11,675 nucleotides of DNA from Acidobacteriota bacterium (GTDB lineage Bacteria; Acidobacteriota; Terriglobia; UBA7540), in NCBI GenBank assembly GCA_021780055.1, contig JAJXZM010000502.1:1-11675 (forward strand), given 5' to 3'. A program made the position numbers and the translations under genes. Of the stretch, positions 5,123 through 11,675 are shown piece after piece; position 1 is the stretch's first letter, and the number at the start of each line of letters is the position of its first letter. The notes under the pieces were generated by a model. That model was not told the DNA's origin, searched no databases, and saw only the letters and a list, made by a program, of their open reading frames with translations.

Positions 5123-7792
5123 TTACTCGTAGCGCAGGGCCACCATGGGATCGACTTTCGCGGCGCGGCGGGCAGGAATGTAACAGGCCAGCAAAGCCAC
5201 GGCGATCAGGATCAGCGAGACGGCGATGAACGTGAGCGGGTCGGTGGGCGTGACGCCATAAAGGAGGCTCGACAAGAAGCGAGTCAGCGCCAAGGCCCCG
5301 GCAATGCCGATGGCTACGCCAATCAACACCAGCCTGAGCCCTTGCCCAACAACCATCCTTACCACGTCTCCGCGTTCCGCCCCTAATGCCATGCGAATTC
5401 CGATTTCGTGGGTGCGCCGCGCCACCGAGTAAGACACCAGACCGAACAGGCCGATTGCTGCAAGCAGAAGCCCGAGCAATGCGAAAAGTGCGGTGAGGAC
5501 TGCATCAAATCGCGGCCGTTCGCGCAACTGATCCACGCGCGCGTCAAGTGTGGAAAATGTAGCAGGCAAGGTTGGGTCCAGCGAAGCAATGGCGCCCCTC
5601 ACCATACTTTCAACGCCGCGCGCCGCCAGCGGACTTCGTACGAGAAAGAACGCGTGGCGCTGGAGGTCGGGGGAACGAGGCTGACCGAGGTCAGGCGAGT
5701 CCTTGCGTATCATGTAGTATTCCGGGTCGGCTTCGCGGGTAAGCCCCGCGTTCTTCACGTTTGCCGCAATTCCGACCACGTCGTACCAGGGGAGCCCCGG
5801 CGGCGTGAATTGCAGCCGCCGGCCGATTGGATTCTCGCCGGGGAACAGTCGGCCTGCCAGTTTTTTGCTCAAGATGATCACGTTCACATCAGGGTCGCGA
5901 TCGGCGGCTACGAACCCGCGGCCCCCAATGATTGGGATGTCGAGCATCTTAAAGTAACCAGGAGTTACGGCCCGCCAGGCGACCATGCCTCCCGTTCCCT
6001 TTTCGAATGGCGGGTGGCCCTCCGGGTGAATCACAAAAAACGGCATGCTATGCTCGGCGCCGGAGGGTGGCAATGAGTCGCTTACCGCTACGCCGGTGAC
6101 ACCGGGCAGGCCGGTCAAACTGGTTTCCAGTCGCTGAAAAAATTCCGCTGCTTCTCCGGGTTGGGAGCTGAACCGGTTTCCGAGTGTGACCTCTGCAGTG
6201 ATAACGTGGTTCGTTTCCATTCCCAGGGGAATGTTCTGGATGTTCCAGAGAGTGTGGAGAAGCAGCCCTGCACCCACCAGCAGCACAAGCGACACCGCGA
6301 CTTGCGCGGCAATGAGGGCCGGCCTCAGCCTTCCGCGAAGTGACCCGGTGGAGCGGCCGACCAGCAACAGGCCAGACGGCCTGAAGGCCAGGGATGATCC
6401 CGCGCCGCACAGCAATCCCGAAAAGAGCGAGATTACGGCAATCAGAATCAGCGCGGGCGCGCCCAGATGTACCTGCCCGATGCGCGGAATTCCCGCCGGC
6501 GCCAGCACCACGCAGACGCGCAGGAAAAGGAATGCCAGACCCAGACCGGCCATTCCACCTCCCAGACCCAGCAGCAGGCTCTCAATCAGTCGAAGCCGCG
6601 CCAGGCGCCAGCGGCTCGCTCCAAGAGCGGCCCGCACCGCAAGTTCGTGCTGGCGTGCCTCTGCTCGCGCCAGCAACAGGTTCGTCACGTTTGCCGTTGC
6701 CAGCAGCAGCAGAGCGAGCGTGGCTCCGAACAGGACCCACAAGGCCTGCCGAACGGAGCCAACCTGGTCTTCGCGAACCGAGATGAGTCCCAAACGAATT
6801 TCTTTTCGGAACATGGGCGGAGCGGACTGGATGAACCGCTCAAGAAAGGGATGAAGCTGCTCGCGGGCCTGCGCCATGCTTACCCCTGGTTTCAGCCGCG
6901 CATAGGCTCGCAGTGCCATCCCCGGGCTTTGGCCGTTTGCAGACGCCGGCAGTTTTTCCGGCAAAACGATGTCCACGCGGGCGAGCGTGGGCCATTCAAA
7001 GTCGCGCGGCAGTATCCCAACGATTCTTGTCGGATTCCCGTCAATGGAAAGCAATTGCCCGAGGGCAGCGCGATTGCCCCCGAAACGGCTCCGCCACATT
7101 CCATAGGAGATCAAACAGACAGGTGGACCGCCGGGAAGATCCTCTTCCGAAGTGAAATTCCGACCGAGAACCGGTTGGATGCCAAACGTGGGGAGGAAAG
7201 TCGATTCCGCCAGGACGCAATCCATTCGCTGCGGCTGCGGGCCTGCGATGTCGCAACCCTGCACGCCGGGCCGCCAGGAGGCCATTGATTCAAACGGCGT
7301 CTGTTCATGACGCAAACCAAGGTAGGTGAAGCCAAAGAAAAAAGGACGGGAATCGAGCGCCGGCACATCCACTCCGAACATTACCAGGCGATCCGCGTGA
7401 GGATAAGGCAACGGCCGGATCAGGTCCTGGTAGAGCACACTGAATATGGCCGCATTTGCTCCGATGCCAAGAGCAAGCGTTAGAACGGCGACGATCGTGA
7501 ATCCCGGATTGCGGCACAACTGGCGGAGGCCGTAGCGGAGATCCTGCCAGAGCGTTTCGAGGAAGCGAAAAGTCCACAGGTCGTGGCTGGTTTCTTTGGT
7601 CTGGGTTGGATTGCCAAAGGCCCGGCGGGCGGCGTAGCGCGCTTCTTCCGGCGGCATCCCTTGATTGACGAGCTTCTGCTGGTGCATGGCCAGGTGGAAT
7701 TCGAGCTCGTCGTCCAGGTCGCGCTCAAGCTGCCGGCGCCGGAACAGCGCCCTGATGCGCAGCCCGATTGCTGTCATCCATTCCGGAAGCAT
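5123..7792 (-). CDS. ADOP-family orphan ABC permease (MacB/FtsX duplicated), permease A
   Basis: This 889-residue inner-membrane protein has the ADOP plan. A basic and acidic cytoplasmic N-terminus (L-F-R-R-R-Q-L, E-L-E-F-H-L, then G-M-P-P-E-E-A-R-Y-A to about 58) leads to L-R-Y-G-L-R-Q-L-x-R-N-P-G-F-T-I and TM1 (about 98-120). There follow a MacB-like periplasmic domain (120-345), a first FtsX unit with TMs near 350-377, 402-432 and 445-470, a TM at 493-515, a second periplasmic domain (516-760), and a second FtsX unit (764-790, 815-836, 852-873). The repeated E-L-A-V-R-A-A-L-G-A and E-I-G-I-R-M-A-L-G-A motifs are the cytoplasmic coupling helices that meet an ATPase in MacB. No ATPase gene lies in the window, as is usual for the family; export of a substrate is unproven. 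The start at 7792 follows GGAGG by 4 nt. It lies 142 nt after padR and probably belongs to its operon. Confidence 0.93.
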   Translation of the reverse strand: MLPEWMTAIGLRIRALFRRRQLERDLDDELEFHLAMHQQKLVNQGMPPEEARYAARRAFGNPTQTKETSHDLWTFRFLETLWQDLRYGLRQLCRNPGFTIVAVLTLALGIGANAAIFSVLYQDLIRPLPYPHADRLVMFGVDVPALDSRPFFFGFTYLGLRHEQTPFESMASWRPGVQGCDIAGPQPQRMDCVLAESTFLPTFGIQPVLGRNFTSEEDLPGGPPVCLISYGMWRSRFGGNRAALGQLLSIDGNPTRIVGILPRDFEWPTLARVDIVLPEKLPASANGQSPGMALRAYARLKPGVSMAQAREQLHPFLERFIQSAPPMFRKEIRLGLISVREDQVGSVRQALWVLFGATLALLLLATANVTNLLLARAEARQHELAVRAALGASRWRLARLRLIESLLLGLGGGMAGLGLAFLFLRVCVVLAPAGIPRIGQVHLGAPALILIAVISLFSGLLCGAGSSLAFRPSGLLLVGRSTGSLRGRLRPALIAAQVAVSLVLLVGAGLLLHTLWNIQNIPLGMETNHVITAEVTLGNRFSSQPGEAAEFFQRLETSLTGLPGVTGVAVSDSLPPSGAEHSMPFFVIHPEGHPPFEKGTGGMVAWRAVTPGYFKMLDIPIIGGRGFVAADRDPDVNVIILSKKLAGRLFPGENPIGRRLQFTPPGLPWYDVVGIAANVKNAGLTREADPEYYMIRKDSPDLGQPRSPDLQRHAFFLVRSPLAARGVESMVRGAIASLDPTLPATFSTLDARVDQLRERPRFDAVLTALFALLGLLLAAIGLFGLVSYSVARRTHEIGIRMALGAERGDVVRMVVGQGLRLVLIGVAIGIAGALALTRFLSSLLYGVTPTDPLTFIAVSLILIAVALLACYIPARRAAKVDPMVALRYE

Positions 7793-7806
7793 GGGCCCTC
7801 CGGTGA

Positions 7807-7840
7807 GAAATTATGAATTATGAAGTTTGAAGGATGAAAC
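7807..7840 (+). repeat. AT-rich intergenic repeat, unit R1 (TATGAATTATGAA type)
   Basis: The block contains two overlapping AATTATGAA steps followed by GAAGGATGAA. It is found again in inverted orientation at 8429-8458 on the other side of padR, and in related form at 11280-11310. The copies lie only in gaps between genes of the permease cluster. Confidence 0.5.
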
Positions 7841-7865
7841 GAGGCCCTGCGGCTGCCGAATCCAG

Positions 7866-7930
7866 TTCCATCCTTCATATTTCCTCGATTGTTTTTCAAT
7901 CGCCAATCACAAATCACTCAATCACCCATT
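7866..7930. repeat. AT-rich intergenic repeat, unit R2, with CGATTG hairpin
   Basis: CCTTCATATTT is followed by CGATTG (7886-7891), TTTTT and CAATCG (7897-7902), a 6-bp stem with a 5-nt loop. Then come CCAATCACAAATCAC and CAATCACCC. The same order of words, CCTTCATATTT then CAATCACCAATCAC, recurs at 11280-11330, ahead of permease B. Any promoter for permease A outside padR read-through would have to lie here. Confidence 0.5.
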
Positions 7931-7934
7931 GTTC

Positions 7935-8279
7935 TCACCCGGTTTCCATGACGCGCGCAATCGCCGCCGTCATGCGGTTCCAGCGTGCCGACTCGGCCTC
8001 CAAGTATTTCCGCCCCCGAGCCGTCAGCCGGTAAAATCTTGCCCGGCGGTTGTTCTCTGAGATGCCCCAGTCAGCCGCCAGCAGGCCGCGCAGTTCCAGG
8101 CGATGCAGCGCCGGGTAAAGCGCGCTCTCTTCCACGCGCAGAACGTCTTCAGACCGTTGATGGATGGATTCCGCGATGGCGTAGCCGTGGGCGCGGCCGA
8201 GGGCAAGAACCTTCAGGATCAGCATGTCGAGAGTGCCCTGGACCAGATCGCCCGATCTTTCACGTTTCTCTTCCATCAT
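7935..8279 (-). CDS. PadR-family transcriptional regulator
   Basis: This 114-residue winged-helix regulator has the PadR signature. L-V-Q-G-T-L-D-M-L-I-L-K-V-L (12-25) and the H-G-Y-A-I-A helix (31-36) lead to the recognition helix E-S-A-L-Y-P-A-L-H-R-L-E. The wing A-R-F-Y-R-L-T-A-R-G-R-K-Y-L and one C-terminal helix for dimerisation follow. PadR genes beside ADOP permeases are a known arrangement, so it probably controls the permeases. Two adjacent ATG codons (8279, 8276) can start it, and no Shine-Dalgarno precedes them, which fits the very short leader predicted by the promoter at 8291-8319. The stop codon is TGA, showing that TGA terminates normally in this genome. The effector is unknown. 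Confidence 0.95.
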   Translation of the reverse strand: MMEEKRERSGDLVQGTLDMLILKVLALGRAHGYAIAESIHQRSEDVLRVEESALYPALHRLELRGLLAADWGISENNRRARFYRLTARGRKYLEAESARWNRMTAAIARVMETG

Positions 8280-8290
8280 GCGTTGAGGGG

Positions 8291-8319
8291 AGTATGCGCC
8301 AACTTGCCCTCGAAGGCAA
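8291..8319 (-). promoter_or_regulatory. Candidate padR promoter with near-zero leader
   Basis: On the minus strand, TTGCCT (8314-8319) and CATACT (8291-8296) are separated by exactly 17 nt, each with 4 of 6 matches. The expected transcription start near 8284 lies about 5-8 nt before the padR start codons. Confidence 0.42.
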
Positions 8320-8320
8320 G
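8303..8320. promoter_or_regulatory. Candidate PadR operator, CTTGCC-N6-GGCAAG
   Basis: Perfect 6-bp arms, CTTGCC (8303-8308) and GGCAAG (8315-8320), surround C-TCGA-A, giving 16 of 18 symmetric positions. The palindrome covers the -35 and part of the spacer of the padR promoter, where a dimer would block RNA polymerase. PadR-type regulators commonly repress themselves. No second copy was found upstream of the permeases. Confidence 0.42.
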
Positions 8321-8428
8321 AGGAATTTTCGGGGACCCATCAGGAGGAAGGATGAATTAGGAAGTGGGAAGTGTGAAACAGAACACCCGATCGGCCGGCG
8401 CTGCCGCACGAACAGATTGTTTTTATAC

Positions 8429-8520
8429 TTCATACCTCATCCTTCATAATTCATAATTGGGTTTGACCGCTCAATCACAAATTGCAAATCGCAAATCAGC
8501 ATTGGCGAGGTGACCCCGCC
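8429..8520. repeat. AT-rich intergenic repeat, full copy (R1 + AATCAC words + GC hairpin)
   Basis: This copy consists of the inverse of unit R1 (8429-8458), the words CAATCACAAATTGCAAATC (8472-8490), and GCATTGGCG leading into a GC hairpin (8504-8520) that abuts the stop of permease B. The copy at 11280-11354 has the same three parts in the same order. Confidence 0.5.
8504..8520 (-). terminator. GC hairpin downstream of permease B, possible terminator
   Basis: GGCGAGG (8504-8510) and CCCCGCC (8514-8520) enclose TGA. On the minus-strand transcript the central pair is a G-U wobble, while on the plus strand it would be an A/C mismatch, so the hairpin suits minus-strand RNA. It starts one base after the stop codon, and a moderately T-rich stretch follows. 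Confidence 0.4.
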
Positions 8521-8521
8521 G

Positions 8522-11221
8522 CTACTCGTATCGCAGCGCGATCATGGGATCGACTTTTGCCGCGCGGCGGGCGGGGATGTAGCAGGCCAGCAATGCCACG
8601 GCAATCAGGATGAGCGAAACGGCGATGAACGTGAGAGGGTCCGTGGGCGTGACGCCATAAAGGAGGCTCGATAAGAACCTTGTCAGCGCCAGCGCCCCCA
8701 CAATACCAATCGCCACGCCCGCGAGCATCAGCTTGAATCCCTGGCCGATGACGAGCCCCATTATGTCTGAGTGCTGCGCACCCAGAGCGGCGCGGATACC
8801 CATCTCGTGCATGCGCTGCGACACTGAATAAGAGATCACACCGTAAAGGCCCACAATAGCAAGCAGGAGAGCCATGCAACCCGCCAGCGCCAGTATCACC
8901 AGCGTAAAGGAAGTACGCGCCATCGACGTCCGCTCGTAATACTCGAGTGTGTGGACCTCGGTGAGCGGAAGATCGGAATCCACTGACCACACTGCTCGCC
9001 GGACCTCGTTCATCAAGGTTTGTGATCCGGCGCGCGGGCTGCGAATTGAGACCTTGACCCACCGGATCGCAGTTGGCTCTTTGCCGCCAAAATGGAACAG
9101 AATGGGCCAGTACACCGAACTGGGCGCTGGCTTATCCACGCCATAGCCATGGACGTCTCCCACCACGCCGATTACCTCTGCCCAGTCATCCTGCGTGGTT
9201 GAGCGAATTTGCTTGCCGAGGGCATTTCTCGGGTCACCCCAATATTCACGCGCCAGCTTTTCCGACACGATTGCCACGGGAACGTTGTTGTAGATGTCGC
9301 TCCAGGTATAATAGCGGCCGGCAATCAGCGGCGTGCCGAGCGTCTCAAAAAATCCCGGCGACACGAACCTGTACTGGTGGAGCGGAATTTGGCCGGGATC
9401 ATAGGTGTGGTCCCGGGCCAAAACGTTATCGTTCCATTTACTGCCGTCCATGGGAAGACCCAGCGAAAGGCCGGCTGAGGAGACTCCGGGAATGGCCTCG
9501 ATTTTTTGGACGATCTCCTGCTCCATTCGAACCGCCTGCACTGGGTCCTTCACCTTTGTTTCGGGAATAGCAATTTGGAACGTCTGGATCTGGGAAGGGG
9601 CAACGAATCCCGGATCGACGCGAGTCATCGCCCGGAAAGTTCGAATCATGAGTCCCGAGCTCACCAGCAAGACCAGAGCCAGGGCCACCTGGACCGTTAC
9701 TAGCACGCTACGCGACCGGTGCCTTTGCCGGCTCTCGCTTGTTGAGCGTCCGCCCTCTCGCAATCCACTGCCGAGACCAACGCCCGTATACTTCAAGATC
9801 GGGATCAGGCCGATGAGCAGGGTCACGAAAAACGTTACAGCCAGCGTGAAAAGCACAGCCATCCCATCAACGTGGATTTCGTTCAGGCGAGGCAAACGGG
9901 TGGGGGCGATCGCCACCAGGGCGCGCACGGCCACATCGGCCAGCACCAGGCCAAGGCCGCCGCTTAGAAGCGCCAGCATTAATCCCTCAACCAACATTTG
10001 TGCGGCGATCCGGCTCCGGCTTGCGCCCAGGGCTGTGCGAACCGCCAATTCCTGACGGCGACCTTCAATTCTGACCAGCAAGAGGTTCGCAACGTTCGCG
10101 CATGCGATCAAAAGCACCAGAGCGATTCCACCCATCAGGACCCACAAGACGTTGCCGAGGTTACCTACGACGTCCAGCTTCAAGGGCCGGAGGTCCGGCG
10201 CGATTCGCCCATCCTCAAACATTTTGGTGGAGTACCCCGGTGGCGGCGGAAAGCTTCTGAGCATGATGGGGAGCAGCCTGGCTACATCCGCATCCGCCTG
10301 GGCAAGCGTCACTCCTGGCTTGAGCCTGGCAATACCCTCAAAAACGAAACTTCCCAGGGAAGTCCTGGCGCGATCGAGTTGGAGCGGAATAAGCAGGGCA
10401 AGACCAGACCCGCGCAAGATCAGACCCGAAGAGCGGAACCTTTGCGGCAGGACTCCGATGATCTGCCGAAGCTCTCCATTCACGGTAATCGTTTTCCCAA
10501 CCACAGCGCGGTCGCCGCCAAATTTACGTTGCCAATAATCGTAGGTGAGCATCACGGTGTCCGGGCTTCCGAGCTCGTCGTCGGACCTCCTGAACGGCCG
10601 CCCGAGCATAGGCGTGACTCCCAGTGCGGGGAGCAAACCATAGGTCACGGTGATGTCCGCCACGCGCTCCGGCTCGCCTTGGCCAGTGACGTCTGCCGAT
10701 GAGCCCGTATAAAGGCCAAAATCCTGGAAGGTTCGATTTTGATCCCGGAGGATGAAGTAGAGGGCCGGCGAGGTGCCCAGTTCCTTGACCTTCATACCCG
10801 GAGCCGTGAGGCGCACAGCCACCAGTTGTTCAGGGTGCGGATACGGCAGAGGCTTGAGAATAATTCCATCAATGACGCTGAACATTGCGGTAGTCGCCCC
10901 AATGCCGAGAGCAAGAGTCAGGACCGCGACAATTGTAAATCCCGGATTGCGGTGGAGTTGGCGGAGGCCGTAGCGAACATCCTGAAGAAGCGTTTCGAGC
11001 CACTGCCATGCCCACGTTTCACGGCTTTGCTCCTGAGCCTGGGTCACATTGCCAAAGCGGCGCAGGGCAGCGTAGCGGGCCTCCTCAGGCGACATGCCGC
11101 GTTCACGGTTCTCCTGTTGCTCCATCTCCAGATGGATGCGGACCTCTTCATCGATCTCCTCCGCCAGCTTTCGCCGGCGAAACAGGACACGGATTTTGGC
11201 AAGATGCCGCCGCCAGTTCAT
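8522..11221 (-). CDS. ADOP-family orphan ABC permease (MacB/FtsX duplicated), permease B
   Basis: This 899-residue protein has the same plan as permease A. The cytoplasmic N-terminus shows L-F-R-R-R-K-L (13-19) and G-M-S-P-E-E-A-R-Y-A-A-L (42-53). L-R-Q-L-H-R-N-P-G-F-T-I leads to TM1 (about 95-118). A periplasmic domain (120-352) precedes TMs near 357-383, 405-438, 452-476 and 504-526, a second periplasmic domain (528-768), and TMs near 772-799, 826-846 and 862-883. The coupling motifs E-L-A-V-R-T-A-L-G-A (391-400) and E-M-G-I-R-A-A-L-G-A (806-815) are intact. The start at 11221 is fixed by GAGGAGG 4 nt upstream; an in-frame start at 11257 lacks a ribosome site. The last 58 residues differ from permease A at one position, while the periplasmic parts are strongly diverged, so the substrates or partners may differ. 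It lies 242 nt ahead of padR. Confidence 0.94.
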   Translation of the reverse strand: MNWRRHLAKIRVLFRRRKLAEEIDEEVRIHLEMEQQENRERGMSPEEARYAALRRFGNVTQAQEQSRETWAWQWLETLLQDVRYGLRQLHRNPGFTIVAVLTLALGIGATTAMFSVIDGIILKPLPYPHPEQLVAVRLTAPGMKVKELGTSPALYFILRDQNRTFQDFGLYTGSSADVTGQGEPERVADITVTYGLLPALGVTPMLGRPFRRSDDELGSPDTVMLTYDYWQRKFGGDRAVVGKTITVNGELRQIIGVLPQRFRSSGLILRGSGLALLIPLQLDRARTSLGSFVFEGIARLKPGVTLAQADADVARLLPIMLRSFPPPPGYSTKMFEDGRIAPDLRPLKLDVVGNLGNVLWVLMGGIALVLLIACANVANLLLVRIEGRRQELAVRTALGASRSRIAAQMLVEGLMLALLSGGLGLVLADVAVRALVAIAPTRLPRLNEIHVDGMAVLFTLAVTFFVTLLIGLIPILKYTGVGLGSGLREGGRSTSESRQRHRSRSVLVTVQVALALVLLVSSGLMIRTFRAMTRVDPGFVAPSQIQTFQIAIPETKVKDPVQAVRMEQEIVQKIEAIPGVSSAGLSLGLPMDGSKWNDNVLARDHTYDPGQIPLHQYRFVSPGFFETLGTPLIAGRYYTWSDIYNNVPVAIVSEKLAREYWGDPRNALGKQIRSTTQDDWAEVIGVVGDVHGYGVDKPAPSSVYWPILFHFGGKEPTAIRWVKVSIRSPRAGSQTLMNEVRRAVWSVDSDLPLTEVHTLEYYERTSMARTSFTLVILALAGCMALLLAIVGLYGVISYSVSQRMHEMGIRAALGAQHSDIMGLVIGQGFKLMLAGVAIGIVGALALTRFLSSLLYGVTPTDPLTFIAVSLILIAVALLACYIPARRAAKVDPMIALRYE

Positions 11222-11279
11222 TTCTCCTCCTCGGGCTCGGCAGGCCTCATAACGCACGTCACAGCTTGCCTTTCCTTTT

Positions 11280-11354
11280 CATCCTTCATATTTCACATTT
11301 CATAATTCGTTTCAATCACCAATCACCAATCGGCATTGGCGCGGTAAACGCGCC
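11280..11354. repeat. AT-rich intergenic repeat, full copy upstream of permease B
   Basis: The order is CATCCTTCATATTTC, CATTTCATAATTC, CAATCACCAATCACCAATC, then GGCATTGGCG and the hairpin GGCGCG (11338-11343), GTAAA, CGCGCC (11349-11354). It matches the copy at 8429-8520 in order and wording. On the minus strand TTGAAA and TATGAA words inside it could act as a promoter for permease B. Confidence 0.5.
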
Positions 11355-11367
11355 GCCACGAGACCTG

Positions 11368-11388
11368 CGGGATGGCAGAGCCCTCCCG
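11368..11388. repeat. Short GC hairpin, REP-like
   Basis: CGGGA-T-GGC (11368-11376), loop AGA, GCC-C-TCCCG (11380-11388) make an 8-bp stem with one mismatch. It lies between the GC hairpin of the AT-rich repeat and the terminator-like hairpin of the next gene, giving three hairpins within 90 bp. No T-run follows. Confidence 0.35.
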
Positions 11389-11389
11389 T

Positions 11390-11425
11390 ACGAAAATCAA
11401 GAACCGCAGGCCGCAAGGGCCTGCG
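11390..11425 (-). terminator. Probable Rho-independent terminator of the third permease gene
   Basis: CGCAGGCC (11405-11412) and GGCCTGCG (11418-11425) form a perfect 8-bp GC stem with a 5-nt loop, touching the stop codon at 11426-11428. The minus strand continues with TTCTTGATTTT, a fair U-rich tail. Confidence 0.5.
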
Positions 11426-11675
11426 CTACTCATACCGGAGCGCCACCATGGGATCGACTTTGGCAGCGCGGCGGGCCGGGATGTAGCAGGCCAGCAACGC
11501 CACGGCAATCAGGATGAGTGAAACGGCGATGAATGTGAGCGGGTCGGTTGGCTTGACGCCGTATAGAATGCTCGACAAGAATCGCGTGAGCGCAAGCGCT
11601 CCTGCAATGCCGATGGCCACGCCAATCAGCGCCAGCTTGAGCCCTTGGCCGACAACCATCTTCAGCACATCACCC
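11426..11675 (-). CDS. ADOP-family permease C, C-terminal end only (runs off right edge)
   Basis: The frame enters from the right edge with [11 protein letters not shown] and ends at TAG. This is the last part of the second FtsX unit: two transmembrane helices and the C-terminal [13 protein letters not shown]. Residue for residue it matches the ends of permeases A and B, with two differences from A over the last 58. The remaining roughly 800 residues lie outside the window. It is the third member of the tandem row and lies 204 nt upstream of permease B. Confidence 0.93.
   Translation of the reverse strand, partial: GDVLKMVVGQGLKLALIGVAIGIAGALALTRFLSSILYGVKPTDPLTFIAVSLILIAVALLACYIPARRAAKVDPMVALRYE

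Noticed and set aside
6186..7288. Long plus-strand frames opposite permease A
   Set aside because: Composition is rich in Arg, Pro and Gln as expected of antisense frames in GC-rich DNA; the permease reading on the other strand is certain.
8471..8495. AATCACAAATT / AAATCGCAAATC words as a CRISPR-like array
   Set aside because: The units are about 8-10 bp and degenerate, with no spacers and no cas genes; they are simple intergenic repeats.
8496..9062. 188-residue minus-strand frame overlapping the end of permease B
   Set aside because: It is an out-of-frame shadow on the same strand as the clear permease sequence, without a start signal.

Overview
The window looks like a chromosomal segment of an Acidobacteriota bacterium. 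The main reason is a tandem cluster of orphan MacB/FtsX-type permeases of the ADOP kind (acidobacterial duplicated orphan permease) with a PadR-type regulator between two of them. Base composition is GC-rich in genes, with conspicuously AT-rich repeats in the gaps between the permease genes. No transposase, integrase, phage gene, CRISPR array, tRNA or rRNA was recognised.

Left part (1-2216): the start of a DUF433 gene runs off the left edge, and a crotonase (enoyl-CoA hydratase/isomerase) lies upstream on the same strand. Divergent from these is the most notable gene of the window (1194-1685): an exported thioredoxin-like protein whose first redox cysteine is replaced by an in-frame TGA (W-TGA-P-D-C). 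The frame continues as a perfect thioredoxin fold, and an extended stem-loop directly after the TGA (1401-1440) has the spacing and loop guanosine expected of a bacterial SECIS. I read it as a selenoprotein. A HicB antitoxin follows on the same strand. A HicA-like toxin faces it tail to tail, and the two stop codons share one TTAA. The HicA frame has an amber codon at position 5.

Middle (2216-5122): mnmG (gidA), a housekeeping tRNA-wobble modification gene, is followed by about 450 bp without a convincing gene but with symmetric palindromes. Then comes a small secreted protein whose reading frame is broken by a shift near 4800.

Right part (5123-11675), all on the minus strand: the end of one ADOP permease, a complete one (899 aa), a PadR regulator and another complete one (889 aa). 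The last 58 residues of all three permeases are almost identical although their periplasmic domains differ strongly, which suggests gene conversion. The gaps carry copies of a shared AT-rich intergenic element ending in a GC hairpin. The padR promoter region holds a near-perfect palindrome, a likely autoregulatory operator.

Three interrupted frames (TGA, TAG, frameshift) lie in 11.7 kb, so sequencing error or decay must be weighed. The TGA stands apart because it falls exactly on the catalytic residue and is followed by a fitting hairpin. padR ends with an ordinary TGA stop, so TGA is not reassigned throughout.
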